Below are positions 28,965 to 41,600 of a stretch of 64,000 nt of DNA, in pieces. Where the stretch lies: NCBI RefSeq assembly GCF_014066305.1, contig NW_023501077.1:295001-359000 (forward strand), given 5' to 3'. The stretch is from Letharia columbiana (taxonomy: Eukaryota > Ascomycota > Lecanoromycetes > Lecanorales > Parmeliaceae). The first letter of the stretch is position 1. Each line of letters opens with the position of its first letter. Below the pieces are notes generated by a model, which saw only the letters and a list, made by a program, of their open reading frames with translations, was not told where the DNA came from and searched no databases. A program made the position numbers and the translations under genes.

Positions 28965-30718
28965 AAATGAGTTATAAGAGGGGTATTTTCCCGACATTGA
29001 CCAACACCATTTCCTTTCGTTCTCCCCCTTCTGCAGAAACAGAGCACAAGGTTTGCGTAAATGGAAGAAGGTCGACGGACGATGCCCGTGTGATCTATCC
29101 AAACAGCTTGGTTCATCCAGATAATTGTACGAAGCGGCCACATGGCGTCGTCGAACAGTGCCCAAGGCTTATCAATTGGAAGTGCTTCACAAGAGTAAAT
29201 CCAGCATGGAAGGGCAGCCAATGGCATCGTAGCTCGGGTTGGACAGCGGTGACATAAACGAAAGATAGCGCTTGCAAAGTATCCCTCGCATTGGGAGCCT
29301 TTTGAAATCCCGAGCAGAGAAGTAATAATGCAGGTCGATGCCAATTCCTCACAGCGGCCTGAAATCCAGGGCAACCTCTCAAAGACAGGTATCCACGCAC
29401 ATGGTTGTAAGATACTGGCCTGAACCAGAAGATCGGTAGTCGGAAAAGCGCGTTTAAGGCGCGTCCGCGTCGGTTTCGTGTCAAGAACCGCAAATGATTC
29501 ACGAATAGTGATTCTTCCTGCAGCAAAAGCAGGAGCGTTTCGCTTGCACTATCCCGCCTGCAGTACGGAGGTCGCTGTTGGTCGTTAAGATCATGGAATA
29601 CTACACGGGATCAAATGCTTCTGCATAGGCAAGTCCGGTTTCCAGCTTTCTGACAGACCGTGAAGCAAGACATTTCACGCTAAAAGGGTGGTCCAATTGT
29701 TCGCGAATCAGCTGCGTCGTAGAGGCAGAATGTAGGTACAGTACCTAAAGTACATTATGTACTAGGTACCTAGGTACGTAGTCCGGACAGTACTGGTATC
29801 CTTCTTTTCAATGATAATGGTGAAGGCCGTAAAGTAGATTTGCAGGGGCGGGATGCAACCGAATTTTGACCCTACTTATAAAGGTAGAGTAAGCATTTGA
29901 CGCGTACCTCTCTTAGCAGTCAGCTAAAACTGTACTTTCCTTGACGCGCTAATTCCAACGCACTTGTGACTTGACGCTTGAGACTGCCTTCTCACCTATC
30001 TCATCCTGTCTCACCATCCATTGGCCCAACCTGGCCACCATCAACGCCTTCTGCAATCGCTCATCGTCCCGTCCGTGCAGTAGGTCCAATACTCAAAGAC
30101 CCTACACCATTTCGCTCACCCTCGCTGTTTACCCCACCGACCAAGGGACCTCTATCAACCACAGTCTCAGCTCTGGAAATCTCGCACTCCCAACTGAACA
30201 TCTTGCTACGCAACAGTGCTCCCAACCCCAAAGATCGAGTGCCCAAGCTCGAGACAGTCCATCTGCGAGGAGACTACGCTCAGTCTTCCCTACGAGACGG
30301 TCAACGGGTTCAAGAGCTGAGACCAGCCACTATATAGTTGCTCTGAGACTCCTCAGCATTCCCTTCTCGTCAGGGTCGAACGCTATCAAACCGACACAGA
30401 GCACCGATACTCAGGTCGATCGGTCACATAATTCAATCTTTCAGCTACACCAGCAGCGCTCCGACCGAGACCTGCCCGACACCATCCTAAGACCACAATC
30501 GTTGACGATGATGAAAACCCATTGCTTGGGTTAGTTTCCCGTCGGACAAGACTTAGCTCAAGGCTCGTCTGCTTTTCCAATGCTCCTGGGCCCAAGTCTA
30601 CGACAAACCATACCTGCTTTTGCTAGCGAGACACTCACATCGGGGTTGTTTCATTTGCTTGCGTAGGCTCTCACACTCGCAATACGCTTCTGCCTCCTTG
30701 CTCCGTTAGCTACTCATC
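28965..30718. other. Long gene-free stretch before the Myb/SANT-like gene
   Basis: 1.75 kb. Overlapping frames at 28961-29526 (minus) and 29971-30534 (plus) lack recognisable products. The plus-strand frame 29978-30337 begins without ATG but has coding-like Pro/Ser-rich composition, so it could be an unrecognised upstream exon or 5' leader of the next gene. Confidence 0.35.
29731..29795. promoter_or_regulatory. Cluster of GTAC palindromes
   Basis: Dense run of GTAC-centred motifs, including the perfect 12-base palindrome GTACCTAGGTAC at 29766-29777 and AAAGTACATTATGTACT just before it. Similar motifs occur in other gene-free stretches of this window. Possibly a transcription factor site cluster; unproven. 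Confidence 0.4.
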
Positions 30719-32725
30719 ATGCCACGAACACGTCCACAATTGTCCATCACCCTCCCTCGCAATTTTACCTTTCATTACACAGAGGGCGAAGAACCCAAGA
30801 CTCCGGAGCGAGAAGTACCAATACCCGTGCCCCAGTCTCCTCGACCAAGCAATGCCTATCGCTTCAAGCGGCGGTCTCGCCCCGGTGTGAATTCGATTTT
30901 CCAGGACAACAAGGGTTCTATTAGCTCCAGCGATATCCCAATCCCAACTATCGAGACGCCCATTGTGGTGGAGCCAACAAGGCCGGTAGTCCAGCAACGA
31001 GCCACCGAACCAGCAGAGGGTTACCTCGCGCCATTCGCAACTCGACCATTCATGACTCTACCACGCACTCCTATACAACAGCAACGTCGTTTGGCTTTGG
31101 CAGATGGCTGGAACGCCTCGATTCATCAGGATCTAGGCGATAGCATTACTCGTCCCATGTCTACTTGCTCCTTGCTCTCAGACTCTTCGGATGATTCAAA
31201 TGGCAGTCTGACATCATATCCTGCTGGAGACGGCAGTTGCACGAGCCCAGAGAGCGATGCACCGGATCCATTTAAATTTGCTTCCATCAGAAAAAGCAAA
31301 GCCAAACAATGGGCAACGCTTGCGAGAAACGACGACTCTATCCAGAGCGGTCTGTCGACTAAACAAGTTCGAGTGAACTGGACGCCCGAAATGGACAAGC
31401 ATTTGTGGTCGATTTACCACGTGTACCTCCAGGATCCCACAGTAACGCCATTCAAGATGCTGCCCGGTACCGCTCCGCCTCTCGGAGTATGTCATCGCGT
31501 AGCTAGAGAAGCGAAAAGAAGTTGGCGTGGTGCGAAGACGAGCCTACGGAATCCTTCTTCAATGATTAGTCCACCTAATGTGGATGACCGCTTTAAGGCA
31601 GCAGCGACCTTTGCTCGCAGGCCTGGTTCTCCGGACACCATCAGAGCAGATCGAAGTGGTAGCAACACCCCAACGGGGTCGGCCACTGTCAAAGCGCCAT
31701 TGTGGCCTAAGTCGAGTTCTTCGACAAGACGACGACTGCGTCATCTATGCAAATCCAAACCTACCATCGCACCTCACTACCAACGTCTACTTCAAAGTCG
31801 AAGCCCCTCACCTTTCTCCTCTAGCTCGCGCACTCAATCTCGTTCTCAGTCTCGTTTGTCCGAAGTGTGCAGTCCTTTCGAAAAGCAGACATCGTCCTTC
31901 AACACACGTGATATTCAGCTATCCTTGACCACCAGCACGGCGGCTTCTATGCAGCCACACGGCCCACTTGCAAAGTTAGGTTCCGAAGATGCGACAAGTT
32001 CACAGCCCCAGCAAGAGTGGTTCAACGAGCCTCCAGTACCTTGGGCATCACCAACTGCAATCCCGTCAGATGTGATAGATGTTGATGTTGGCGGAAACGA
32101 AGAATCGATGCTCGCTCCACCGCCGCTCGGCTCTCCGTTTGGCTATCATACCTGGGGCCCAAGTCGATCTCGTCAACGTATTCGTCCCAGTACCTCAAGG
32201 ATCCACTCGAGTGATGCCTCCACCCTCGGGCCATCACTCAGATCGCCGGTCCGGTTCTCTGACACGTTCCCGTATCCAGGAGTTCAAAAAAGACGTGCTC
32301 TTTATCCACTGGAGGACGAGTTGAGCCCAGGAGGTAGCAACATGCAGCAAAGTCTGCTCGACAATCTATTCGGAAGCCCTGCTGAAGGCCGCCATCGCCG
32401 TGTTCGAAGTCGCGGTTTCAGTCTCGGCGACGTCAACACGCCCAATCCCCTCGAAAGCCTCTTCACTCCTCCACACTCTCGAGATGGTATGGCTGGCATT
32501 CCAGATGCTACACCACCAGGCCCAAGCTCTGGTCCCGCTGAGCCACGAACTCCGATTCGAACAATACGGCGCTTGGGATCGCCATTCCATCTTGTTCCTG
32601 CGACCCCGTCTCGGGGGTCATCACGACATTTGGCGACAATGAGTCTGGGAGGACACGAACATTTTACTTCTATTGGCGAGACGCTGGGTCAAGCAAACAA
32701 AAGCAGACTCCACAACCCGACGTGA
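30719..32725 (+). CDS. Conserved fungal protein with Myb/SANT-like segment
   Basis: Single exon, 668 residues. Most of the chain is Ser/Pro/Arg-rich and predicted disordered. Residues about 218-275 form the only ordered block: VNWTPEMDKHLWSIYHVYLQ, then DPTVTPFKMLPGTAPPLGVC and HRVAREAKRSWRG. The spacing of Trp residues and the WTPEMDKHLW start resemble a Myb/SANT helix bundle, so DNA or chromatin binding is possible. I know fungal proteins with this block but no established function. Several TP and SP motifs (KTPERE, PQSPRPS, RSPVRFSD) are possible proline-directed kinase sites. ATG 30719 is preceded by a pyrimidine-rich leader. It converges on bub1. Confidence 0.75.
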   Translation: MPRTRPQLSITLPRNFTFHYTEGEEPKTPEREVPIPVPQSPRPSNAYRFKRRSRPGVNSIFQDNKGSISSSDIPIPTIETPIVVEPTRPVVQQRATEPAEGYLAPFATRPFMTLPRTPIQQQRRLALADGWNASIHQDLGDSITRPMSTCSLLSDSSDDSNGSLTSYPAGDGSCTSPESDAPDPFKFASIRKSKAKQWATLARNDDSIQSGLSTKQVRVNWTPEMDKHLWSIYHVYLQDPTVTPFKMLPGTAPPLGVCHRVAREAKRSWRGAKTSLRNPSSMISPPNVDDRFKAAATFARRPGSPDTIRADRSGSNTPTGSATVKAPLWPKSSSSTRRRLRHLCKSKPTIAPHYQRLLQSRSPSPFSSSSRTQSRSQSRLSEVCSPFEKQTSSFNTRDIQLSLTTSTAASMQPHGPLAKLGSEDATSSQPQQEWFNEPPVPWASPTAIPSDVIDVDVGGNEESMLAPPPLGSPFGYHTWGPSRSRQRIRPSTSRIHSSDASTLGPSLRSPVRFSDTFPYPGVQKRRALYPLEDELSPGGSNMQQSLLDNLFGSPAEGRHRRVRSRGFSLGDVNTPNPLESLFTPPHSRDGMAGIPDATPPGPSSGPAEPRTPIRTIRRLGSPFHLVPATPSRGSSRHLATMSLGGHEHFTSIGETLGQANKSRLHNPT

Positions 32726-33229
32726 ATAGATAAGAAAAAGCCCTCTTCATATGACTTCGCCGCGTGCATACAATGGCCACACGATGGGCACCTCACTGAC
32801 GCTTGGACTTCCTACACTTACTTTTCACGCATTCACATACGATTTCTATGGTTATGATTCAGTGCTCTACTATTCGAAACCAAAGATTTGGCAGGTCCCC
32901 TGTCATGGACATACATATTCGCAAACACTACAGATGTTGATGATTCTAACACGACGGCGTTCACGGGTGGAAGATTGGTTAGATGACGGGATGATGATGG
33001 GTATCTCACGATGAAGCGTAGCAAATTGATGATCAAGGAGACCGTATTGTATTCACTCAAGTTTGCTGGATATATTGTGGCAGCGCAAGAGAGGCCATGC
33101 GGATATGTAAGATAGGTATCTAAAGTGAACCAAAGCGCCCTGCAGTTTCTCTCGACCCGATGAGCTCCAGGAAATGCATCTTTCCAGAAAGATTCGCAAT
33201 GCATAGTCAAGGGACTAACATGCTCTGCT
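32726..33229. other. Intergenic between convergent genes
   Basis: 3' flanks of the Myb/SANT-like gene and bub1. Short overlapping frames only; nothing else seen. Confidence 0.4.
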
Positions 33230-36200
33230 TCATTTCGTCTTCTTCTCCCTAATCCTCTCCTCAATCCGTCTCAAGCCAGCCTTCAGGCCTCCGTTCCTCC
33301 TCCCGCCTTCACCCGCCAACCACTCCTCCATCCCCTCCCTACACCTCCTCAGACCCTTCGTACAAGGCACCTTGCCTCCGCCTTCACCCTCCACATTCGC
33401 AGCCGGGTTCAGCAAGATCTCAAACAAAGGCGCCCAAAGTTCGGACTGCCAATACCTCTTCAGCCCTTCCCTAAGCTTGTACTTCTTCTTCTGCCCAATA
33501 CCCCCTCCTCGTTCGCCATTCGCGTCTTTATCATCCACCGCCACATCTTCGATATACTTACCAAACAGTAGACTGTGTATGACACCAGCAATACCCCAGT
33601 AGTCAACTTGGTACGTCCAGGGCCGCATTTCGCGCATCTCGACGCAATCTTGCTTGCCCGTTTTCCAATCCGCTACAAATTGCACGTCTTCTTTGAAAGC
33701 GCGCATGTCGATACCTCTACCGAAGTCTATCAAGCAGAGGCCCTTTGAAGCCCAACCTGCGCTACCGTCGCGCTGGTAGGTGGGGTCCCAACCTTCTTTC
33801 TCTTCAGGTTTCGACAAACGGACAAGGCAATTGTCGGCTTTGAGGTCGCCGTGCAGGATGCCCACGCTGTGCATAGCCTCTACTGTGCGTAGGAGTTCGA
33901 CCGTGAAGAACATGGCTACGCTTTCCTCGAGCGTGCCATTCGTGGAGTTTGAAGGGTCTGTTTTGGCGAGGTTGACGAGGTCGAGAAGTGTCCCTTGGTC
34001 GAGATAGGTTTCGAGGAGGTAGCCTTCGTCAGCGAAGAGATGCATTGAATGTGGCTTGAGAAGGGAGGGTGAGGCGCGGTGGGAAGAAGGAAGACGGCTC
34101 TGGAGAAGGGACATTATGTAGAATTCCCAGGATGTGGGAGGGTGCTCGCATTTCATTGCAACAAGGGTGCTGTTTTCTGGATCGGAGCTGTCTTCTTCAG
34201 CGAGGTAGACAGGTGCAAAAGCGCCTTTGCCGAGCTCGCGTTTTACGGTGTACGTCTTCGTTGACGCTTGGGGAAAGCGAAGCGTTGGTGGCATGGAGAT
34301 GGAGGTGGTAGTCTTGTCGGATCCGCTCTTGGCCTTTGCGAGAGCTTTGATGAATTTGCGGACTTCTGGGGCTCTGTTGCAGCTCAGGGGTCTGTAGTCA
34401 TAGTACCCTGAGTAAGATGACAGTGGTGGTTTGACGCTCTCCAGTATACATTTACGGACAGAGTCGTCGACTGGATTGCATTGTGCATCTCTGATTATTG
34501 GTCCTTTGGCGTCTTGTGCCGAGTCCAAGGCAGTCTTCGAACTAGCAACCTTCAACTTGGGAACGCGTGGTGGCGGAGCTTCGTTGACGATTTCTTGAAA
34601 AGGGCTGCTGAGAAGCTCTTCGTCAATTTGAGGTGTTGCGTGGCCTTTGTTCTGGTGCCTCGAAGGTGTCTTTGAATTGAAGTAGTCTTTCTCTTCTCGT
34701 ATCGTCAGAGCACCCATTGATGACTCGGTCTTTTCAACGATCGGTGTCATGAATGGCAGTCGATTCTGAGATACCTGGGACGGATCTCTATATGGTCGGG
34801 TAGGCGGCTCATAATCCTCTGGTGGTATAGGGACATATCTTGGTCGGATTGATCCATTCTCAGGCTCAGGTGAAATTGGCGTTATCAGATCTATATCTTC
34901 GTCTCTTCCGTCACCAATTGGATTAGCGTCTTCGAGCACTACGACCCCGTCCGTGGTTGCTCCGTTCGTGGCGTTTTCTTCAGACTCGTACGTATCCAAT
35001 TTCGGAACGTGCTTGCTTGCAGTGAAGTCGGACCACGGACTCACACTTGCGGCAGCACCATTAGTATCCTCGAGAGCGGCCACACTCTTCACATCTGTCT
35101 CAGTATCCCCAAACTCGCTAGTACCAGAGATCCTTCCAGTTCCTGTGCTTTCTCCTGCGCTGGTGTAGTCGTCGTCGTCATCATCATAGTCGCTTTCACC
35201 AGCACTATCCTCTGGACCCGCCATTGGATCTACATTCCTCAGAGGCTGATTGAAGATATCCAAGATGTCTTCGGTGGCTGCTTTGGTATGGAGAGTCATG
35301 GTAGGTTCTGCAGATTTCTTGCGCCTCAGCTTTGGTCCCGTAGGCGATTCGAGATTTGTCAAGACTGCAAAAAGTAAGCTCCTTATTCCGAATTGTGGTA
35401 GTCTTCAATCATACTCGTCTGTGTCTCCCCCTTTACCTCCCTAATCTTTATCTTCTTCGGACGTCCAGCCCTGCCCTCTTGTCCGATGTCCACAGCGATT
35501 GTAGTCTCGAGCTGCGTATTGGAACTGCTGTGAGTGTCTGGCTTGGGCCGAGCAGGTTGCAGAACACCGACCGCTTCTTCGGTGGAAGCAACTGTAGAGG
35601 CTTGATCTTCTGCTTCACGAGCCGGAGATGCTTCTGCTATCCTTTGCTTGCTTTCAGCTGCCCAATCACGATTCAACCAGCCTCTCGACTTGGCTCTCAA
35701 TTCTTCGAAGCTCATCTCTTCGCTGTGATCACTATCATTAGGGTATACTGCTTCTAAATTCACGAAGACACGCTCGATCTTGCCTGTACGGGCATTTGTG
35801 ACCTGTTGCTGGTCTGCATATCTCGACGGTTTTGATTCATTGGTATTCGTTACTTGTGAGCTTGACTAAATAACAAATGACGCCAGATTGCCAGCCATTA
35901 GTCCTATGACCGTAAATATATGTGCGGAGACATCTCACGAGCAGAACATACCTCGTCTTTGAAGATGGCCATCTTCGGCAGTCCACCTGTCTTTTTGCCT
36001 GCTCTCAGAGTCTCTCCTGTCCAAGGCCTAGCTTCCATGACGTTCTCTTTCTTACGATCTGCTATCGTTCCAATGTTATCCCACCCTTTGGCTACTTCGA
36101 CAGGACCATTGACATCAGGTGCCGGTCCGTCAGCATCGCTGAATATTGCAAGCTTCTGTCTTCCTCCTCGCGCTGTTGATGACCCTCCAATTCCCGAGGG

Positions 36201-36935
36201 CAGTCGCGGAGCTTGCGGGTCTGACGATCGAGGTGTCGAAATCGCGAAAGGGTCCAACTTGGCCACTAATGCTGGTCGTACCGTCGGCAGTGCTGGAGAC
36301 GAAGGCTCGTCTGCATTCTGCACTCGAGACTCGAAGCGATGCTGAAACTCTCCAAATTTGCGTATCAAACGCTCTGCGGGGCGAGCTTCTCGCTCAATAC
36401 CAAGCTTATAGACCTCATCCGCTTGTGTCCACCTTGCAGCTCCTTCCAGCCATGCTGCAAACTCTTCGTAGAAAAGTGCAAGGCCTTCGCCAATATTATG
36501 TCTTGCAAGGTATGCGAAAGTCTCTCGGGGAGCGTCTGAGAAGAATCGAATATAGTTCAGCCATAGTTTTAGGTATCGTGGATCGTTTTTATAGTGTGTC
36601 GCGGAGTGAAAAGCTTTGGTAGCTCGCTCGAGCAACGGTCGTAGTTGGGATTCTGGTGTTGCTTGAGCGGAGGGGTAGGCGCTTAGGGTCCATTTCACAT
36701 ATCGGTCATAGACATCTAGAGGGTCGTCGGAATCCGCAATTGCGATCAGCTCCAACTCGTACTCCTCCCGAATGGCATCGTTAAGATTCCTCGTGTCTCC
36801 TAGAGTAGGTCCTAATGGGCGCAAGGATGTAGGTGCGAATGTGGCAGCGAGCGCCTTTGCAGATCGGCCTCCAGGAAGCGATTGTATGTTTTCCTTGTGC
36901 GTTTCGATGATGTCGAAGTTAATTAAGTCCTCCAT
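33230..36935 (-). CDS. bub1: Spindle checkpoint kinase Bub1
   Basis: Kinetochore kinase that recruits Bub3, Mad proteins and shugoshin and delays anaphase. Three exons on the minus strand: 35952-36935, 35415-35865 and 33230-35364; 1,189 residues. The start IETHKENIQSLPGGRSAKAL contains a KEN box. The Mad3/BUB1 homology TPR region follows (about residues 55-190): DPLDVYDRYVKWTL, DPRYLKLWLNYIRF, FYEEFAAWLEGAARWTQADE. Exon 2 carries the Bub3-binding GLEBS motif EEMSFEELRAKSRGW near residue 380. A long acidic, Ser/Thr-rich linker leads to the kinase domain (about 850-1185): GKGAFAPVYLAEE, MKCEHP, HGDLKADNCLVR and IDFGRG. These are the P-loop, VAIK-type lysine, catalytic loop and DFG, so the kinase looks active. 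Intron 2 is only 50 bases. One gene seems to supply checkpoint (KEN, TPR) and kinase functions. Confidence 0.94.
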
Positions 36936-37755
36936 TGTCGATGTTTGGTAGCCTTGGATAGACAAAGTATCAAATGCGAAAGCTGGGGTTGCATGTCTTA
37001 GCCGCTTGTGTTGACCTTCCAAGTGTTGGCCCAGTAACCCACTTAGCGTCATACCGAAGCTCCCTAATTAAGTAAGTCCTGCCAATGGTGAATAATTCTT
37101 GCTTAATGTGAGGGTGCCAAATCCTCTGCCAAACCCTCTATAATTATTACAGTAGTTGTGAGACGGGTGTTACAATTACACGGTAACAAAATGTATAACA
37201 AGAATTTTGAATGTCTGACGAAACATGAGGGTAAAGTCATCATGGTATTTCGGATGCATATTCTTCTACGCTATGGAGTGGTACATTTCGAATCGTATTA
37301 TCCGTATTTGCACATGCTGCGTAGTTCTCTCTCCCATAAACCCTCCGAGCTTCCTCGTCCACCTCTCATTACAGTTCTCGATTCATTCAAAATCCCCTAT
37401 GTCTCCCTAAGAGTTGTTGATCAACGGCTTGCTAGAAACAGTTCGCTCAGATGTGTTGTTAATTCCGTATGGTACCATGTGAGGATATGATGCCAAGTTT
37501 CATGAGCTCCCAAGCCATCATGTGAAGTGTTGAACGCAAACTTTCTTGACCTGATCATCAACACCTCACTCACATTCAACATCAGACAGAATTCTCACCG
37601 TTCTAGACAACATATTCCTCGAATATACGCCTCGGGTTCATTACAACAGTTGATAACCTTACACTGCTGTGGTCAAAAGGCTTGAAATCATTGCAGGTTG
37701 CAATCCAAATCCACTGTCAACTAGCACCTCATTCAACCCGCCTAACCTATCCAGC
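36936..37755. promoter_or_regulatory. Divergent upstream region of bub1 and a BTB gene
   Basis: 820 bases between divergent starts. Frames at 37158-37490 are short and without recognisable products. AT-rich near 37060-37240. Confidence 0.35.
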
Positions 37756-38613
37756 ATGCCAGAATCAACACCAACCGCCGCCGTCTACGAAGGCATCAAG
37801 ACCGCAGAAGGTCTCGAACGGTAAGTGATGTTCTCACTCAGCCATCACGACGAACGTTAGCCCCCCATCTGACCTTCAAACAGCCTTGCATCTGAGCCCA
37901 TCGCAGTGGTCGTTGGCACCGAGGGCGTTACCAAAACATGGCACTTGCCCAAACAGCTCCTTGTCAAGGCTTCACCTTTCTTTGCCGCTGCTTTGAACGG
38001 ACCCTTTGCAGAAGCAACGTCCAAATTAGTCAATCTTCCAGAAGATAACACTGACGCCTTCGCATTGTTCATCCGATGGTTGTTTGTTGGCGATATCAGC
38101 GGCAAGTCGTTCCACTCTGGATACAAACCCTCTGGAGACGAAGCCTCTGGAAGAGGTCGCTGGTCAAGCCTCTGTTCAAGTTGGGGACTGTTGGGAACTT
38201 GGGGCGATACAAGCAACAGCAGTGCTTTCTTTCCCAGCATGCAGGTCTGTCTGCAAGCATGTATCCTTGGGGACAAGCTGGGCTGTCCAATGTTCCATGA
38301 TCTTGCCATGCTCGAGCTCATCGAGAGTCACAAAAGTGGAGGGATCAGTTCCAAGACCATGCAATTTGCTTTTGAAATGTCGGCCCCGGGGTCTAAGCTT
38401 CGTCGATTCTCGATCGATCAACTCCGCTACGACATTGAATGCGGGACGGTTTCCGAGGATGCAGCTGCTTATGTCTCTGCTGCCAAGATCGCCGAGGACT
38501 TTGCACTGGATTTCTTGAAGGCGTGCATAGAAGGGAACTGCCGCAACGCCATTGATCCCATAGCGCACAGAGGACAGTACATGGAAGTCTGGACATTCAT
38601 GGAGGAAGGCTAA
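37756..38613 (+). CDS. BTB/POZ domain protein (copy 1)
   Basis: Two exons, 37756-37820 and 37884-38613; 264 residues. The BTB core is at about residues 25-115: IAVVVGTEGVTKTWHLPKQL, LLVKASPFFAAALNGPF, LPEDNTDAFALFIRWLFVGD. It is followed by a Gly/Ser-rich insert, then CILGDKLGCPMFHDLAMLEL and GSKLRRFSIDQLRYDIECG. These are the features of the large fungal BTB family in which a lone BTB is followed by a BACK-like helical tail. There is no Kelch or zinc finger. Such proteins can bind Cul3 or form dimers; the role here is unknown. Same family as the protein at 44.3-45.1 kb. Its stop is only 17 bases from the stop of pol5 on the other strand. Confidence 0.88.
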
Positions 38614-38630
38614 TTCAAGAATACCGAGCT

Positions 38631-41600
38631 TCATTTCCTAGCTGAAGTGCACCAGTTGAGCCAGTCCGTGAAGAACGACGTCTTCACCTTGCAGCTGAAG
38701 TCGAACAAAGCACGCTCTTGCGTGGCGCCATAGACCTTCACCACCTTCCGCAGGCTTTCTCTATCATGAGCGACTAGAACTCTCACAAGAAGCAGGCTTG
38801 CCTGACTGCACGCACTAGCATGAGCGTTTGAGCCCTCTTTCATAGCTTCAACGTGAACCGCTTCAAGCAGATCAAATACAGACTCTGTGTCCTCGATGTG
38901 TGGCATCCCGTCCCCTTTGCAAAGCCGAGCATATTCCCTCATGACATCGCACGCCTTTCGAGATACCAACGGACTTGTTGTCGTTCGGACCAGCGTGAGG
39001 ATCGGTAGAGAAAGACTTAAAGCTAGGCCATTGCCGTGCTCTTGCTTCACGTAAATCTCCAGGAGATCCAACACTCGGCATTTGAAATTGACTATGTTCT
39101 CTTTGGCGTCTTTCTTCTCAGTCTTCTTGCTCGTGACCTTCTTTCGCTCTCGAAAGATATTCTCCAGAGACCCGTTCAACTCGAACATTTGCTCGTCCGT
39201 CATCTCTTCATCCGAGGAGGAACTGTCTTCTGCGTCTACATCTTCGTTGCCAGGCCGAGTACCCACAATCTGTGCAAGTTTTGCGTTCAGTTCTGCCAAT
39301 CCATCATCATCTTCATCCGAGTCCGCCGCATCTGTGTCGCTCGATCCTTCATCGGACTCTTCCTCTGCGGAAGAGCTTCCTAACCCGGTCTTGGCCAAAT
39401 CGACTTCCTCCACGTCAAACGCCGAGCCCGCCTGTCCTTCCTCATCTTCTTGGTCGAACATTTGTGACTGGCCTGACAGGCTCTCCTTTGTTTCCAAAAT
39501 CTGCGGTACTTAGTGCTGGTTCTCAAAGGGAACGCCTTTTCTTACCTCGATCATGGATTGCAAAGCAGTATCGTCAAGCTCGGATGCGCAAGCTGTGAAG
39601 ACCTGCTGAGCCAGGCGTCGAAATAGCTGCGACGGTTTTGCTATGAAGCTCAAAAGTATCTCTATCAAGGTCGCAGAGTCCTGAGGACGCCTCTTCTTTT
39701 GAAGTAAAGGCTTGAAGCTGTGGTTGAGCTCGACCAAAATACCAACGGCGTCAGCTTCCTCATTATGCACCTGTAGGATAGTTAAGGAGTACAGGAGCTC
39801 AAGAGCACGAAAGAATCGCGCTTCTTCATCTGGATCACAACTAGACTGAGTATGAACCTTTCTCAATGTCTGCCACGCCTTCCTCAGTACGACACGCACA
39901 TTTTCATCGGCGTTCAAGACAACATGGGGATGGTTCGCATTCTCTTCTCGGCCATGAATATTGCATACAAGCTCATAGGCAAAATAGGACGGCTCCCCTA
40001 TTGGCTTAGCGACCAGGCTCGATAAACATGACGAGATACGCGTTCTGAACATCTCTCGTGACGCCTGGGAGATTTTCGGACCTGGACTGTCGCCTTGGTC
40101 GTTCGGAGCATTGTCGACCTCGAAGTAAGCGCACTTTGCTAAAAGAGCCAAGATTCTGCGGATATTAACGAGAAATTCGCTTTTCGCGAGAACTTGTTCG
40201 GTAGAATGGTGCTGTATAGACCGGACAGCCGAGACAAGCTGGTCCGCTGCAGACTGTCGTCTTGAGGCTGCGGTCTTCTCATCGTCTACTCCGGGTCGCA
40301 GGATCAAGTCTTCGTATATCCCGACCACTTGCTCAAAAGACGGGTCATCCACCAGAGAGATTAGAGTTTCGACTGTCTTGGTCTTTGTAATTTTATCGAA
40401 ATTGATGTCTCCGTTTACAGGATCCAGAAGAGCTTTTAGGATTGGTGCCCTGGTATTTGGATTCGATCGAGCTCTGGCAAGAATTGTCTTGATGGATCTC
40501 TCGGCAGCGCGGTGGAGGTAACGCTCTGGGGAGGCAAGCTGGTTGGTGAGACATCGCATCAGGTTTTGTGTGAAAATGTCAGAAAGTACTTTTACGGGTA
40601 CGTTAGGAACAATTCGCTGAAATAGCAAGAAACCCCAATATTTTCGTTCCTCTGAGGACGAGGTAGCAAATAGTGCTTCTGGTCTCCTTAGCATAGGATC
40701 GTCTTGCTCCCAAGATTACTTACTATCAATACACTCCTCCCAAAACTCCGCAAATCTCATCCGTTTAGCGGGTTTTGCACTCTTCTGCAGGCCTTGTGGG
40801 TGAAAATCCAGCAACTCAGCCAGTACTACGTCCCACGCAAATTGAAGCTTGGTAGCCCAAGCACCATTTGTAGTAGTCTCTGACTCAAGGACACTCTGTG
40901 GCGAAGTAGTTGCGGAGGCTTCCATTAGTATCTTGGCTAATCTGGAAATGTCTTTCCGATTCAAGGGGTCCTCGTGATGCCACACGCCGCGCGGTAAAGC
41001 AATCGAAGGGAACTCTGCCTGGATCCCAATCCATATTGCTACTCCCTGGGGTGTCTTGGAAAGCCCTTTGGCTAGCAACTTGTCAATTATCAACTGAGCG
41101 TACTCCAAGTCTTTGCCCTTCAATATTTGAATGGAATTGAACAAGATGAAGCCACATTCTTCCCTTAGCCAGGGCTTCCTCTTTGCCAATTCATAGACGA
41201 TGTCTAAGATGTTGGACCAAGCCTCAACTCCCATGCTCGGCTGAAACAGAATTCCCGATTTGATAATAGATTCTGCGCCAAAGAGTCGTCCAAACTGGTG
41301 ATCTCGCTCTTCCTGTACACATGACGTTCAACAAGCCGACAGTAATGGGCTTATCTGGGAATCACGTACCTGGCCAGATACATTGCTGGATACTTGACTC
41401 TGATTCTTCAGAGTCTCAATCAATTCTAGGACATTTGGAAACCCAGCAACGCTCCTTCCACTTGGGCCTAAAAGTTCAATCAAGAGCTCAGTAAGGACAA
41501 CCGAGAAGCCCAATCGAGCAGCTTTTCGCCCACTGCACAAGCCTCTGAGCAGCCTCCTCACAATCTCGTTGAGCTGCTCGCCCGTAGATTTGCCATCCGC

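Noticed and set aside
29971..30534. 187- and 119-codon frames upstream of the Myb/SANT-like gene
   Set aside because: Both open without ATG, overlap each other and match nothing known to me. Kept only as a note under the gap.
40679..40723. 33- to 37-base alternative introns in pol5
   Set aside because: Too short for the spliceosome or out of phase; the 45-base intron with GTAAGT donor fits phase and family text.
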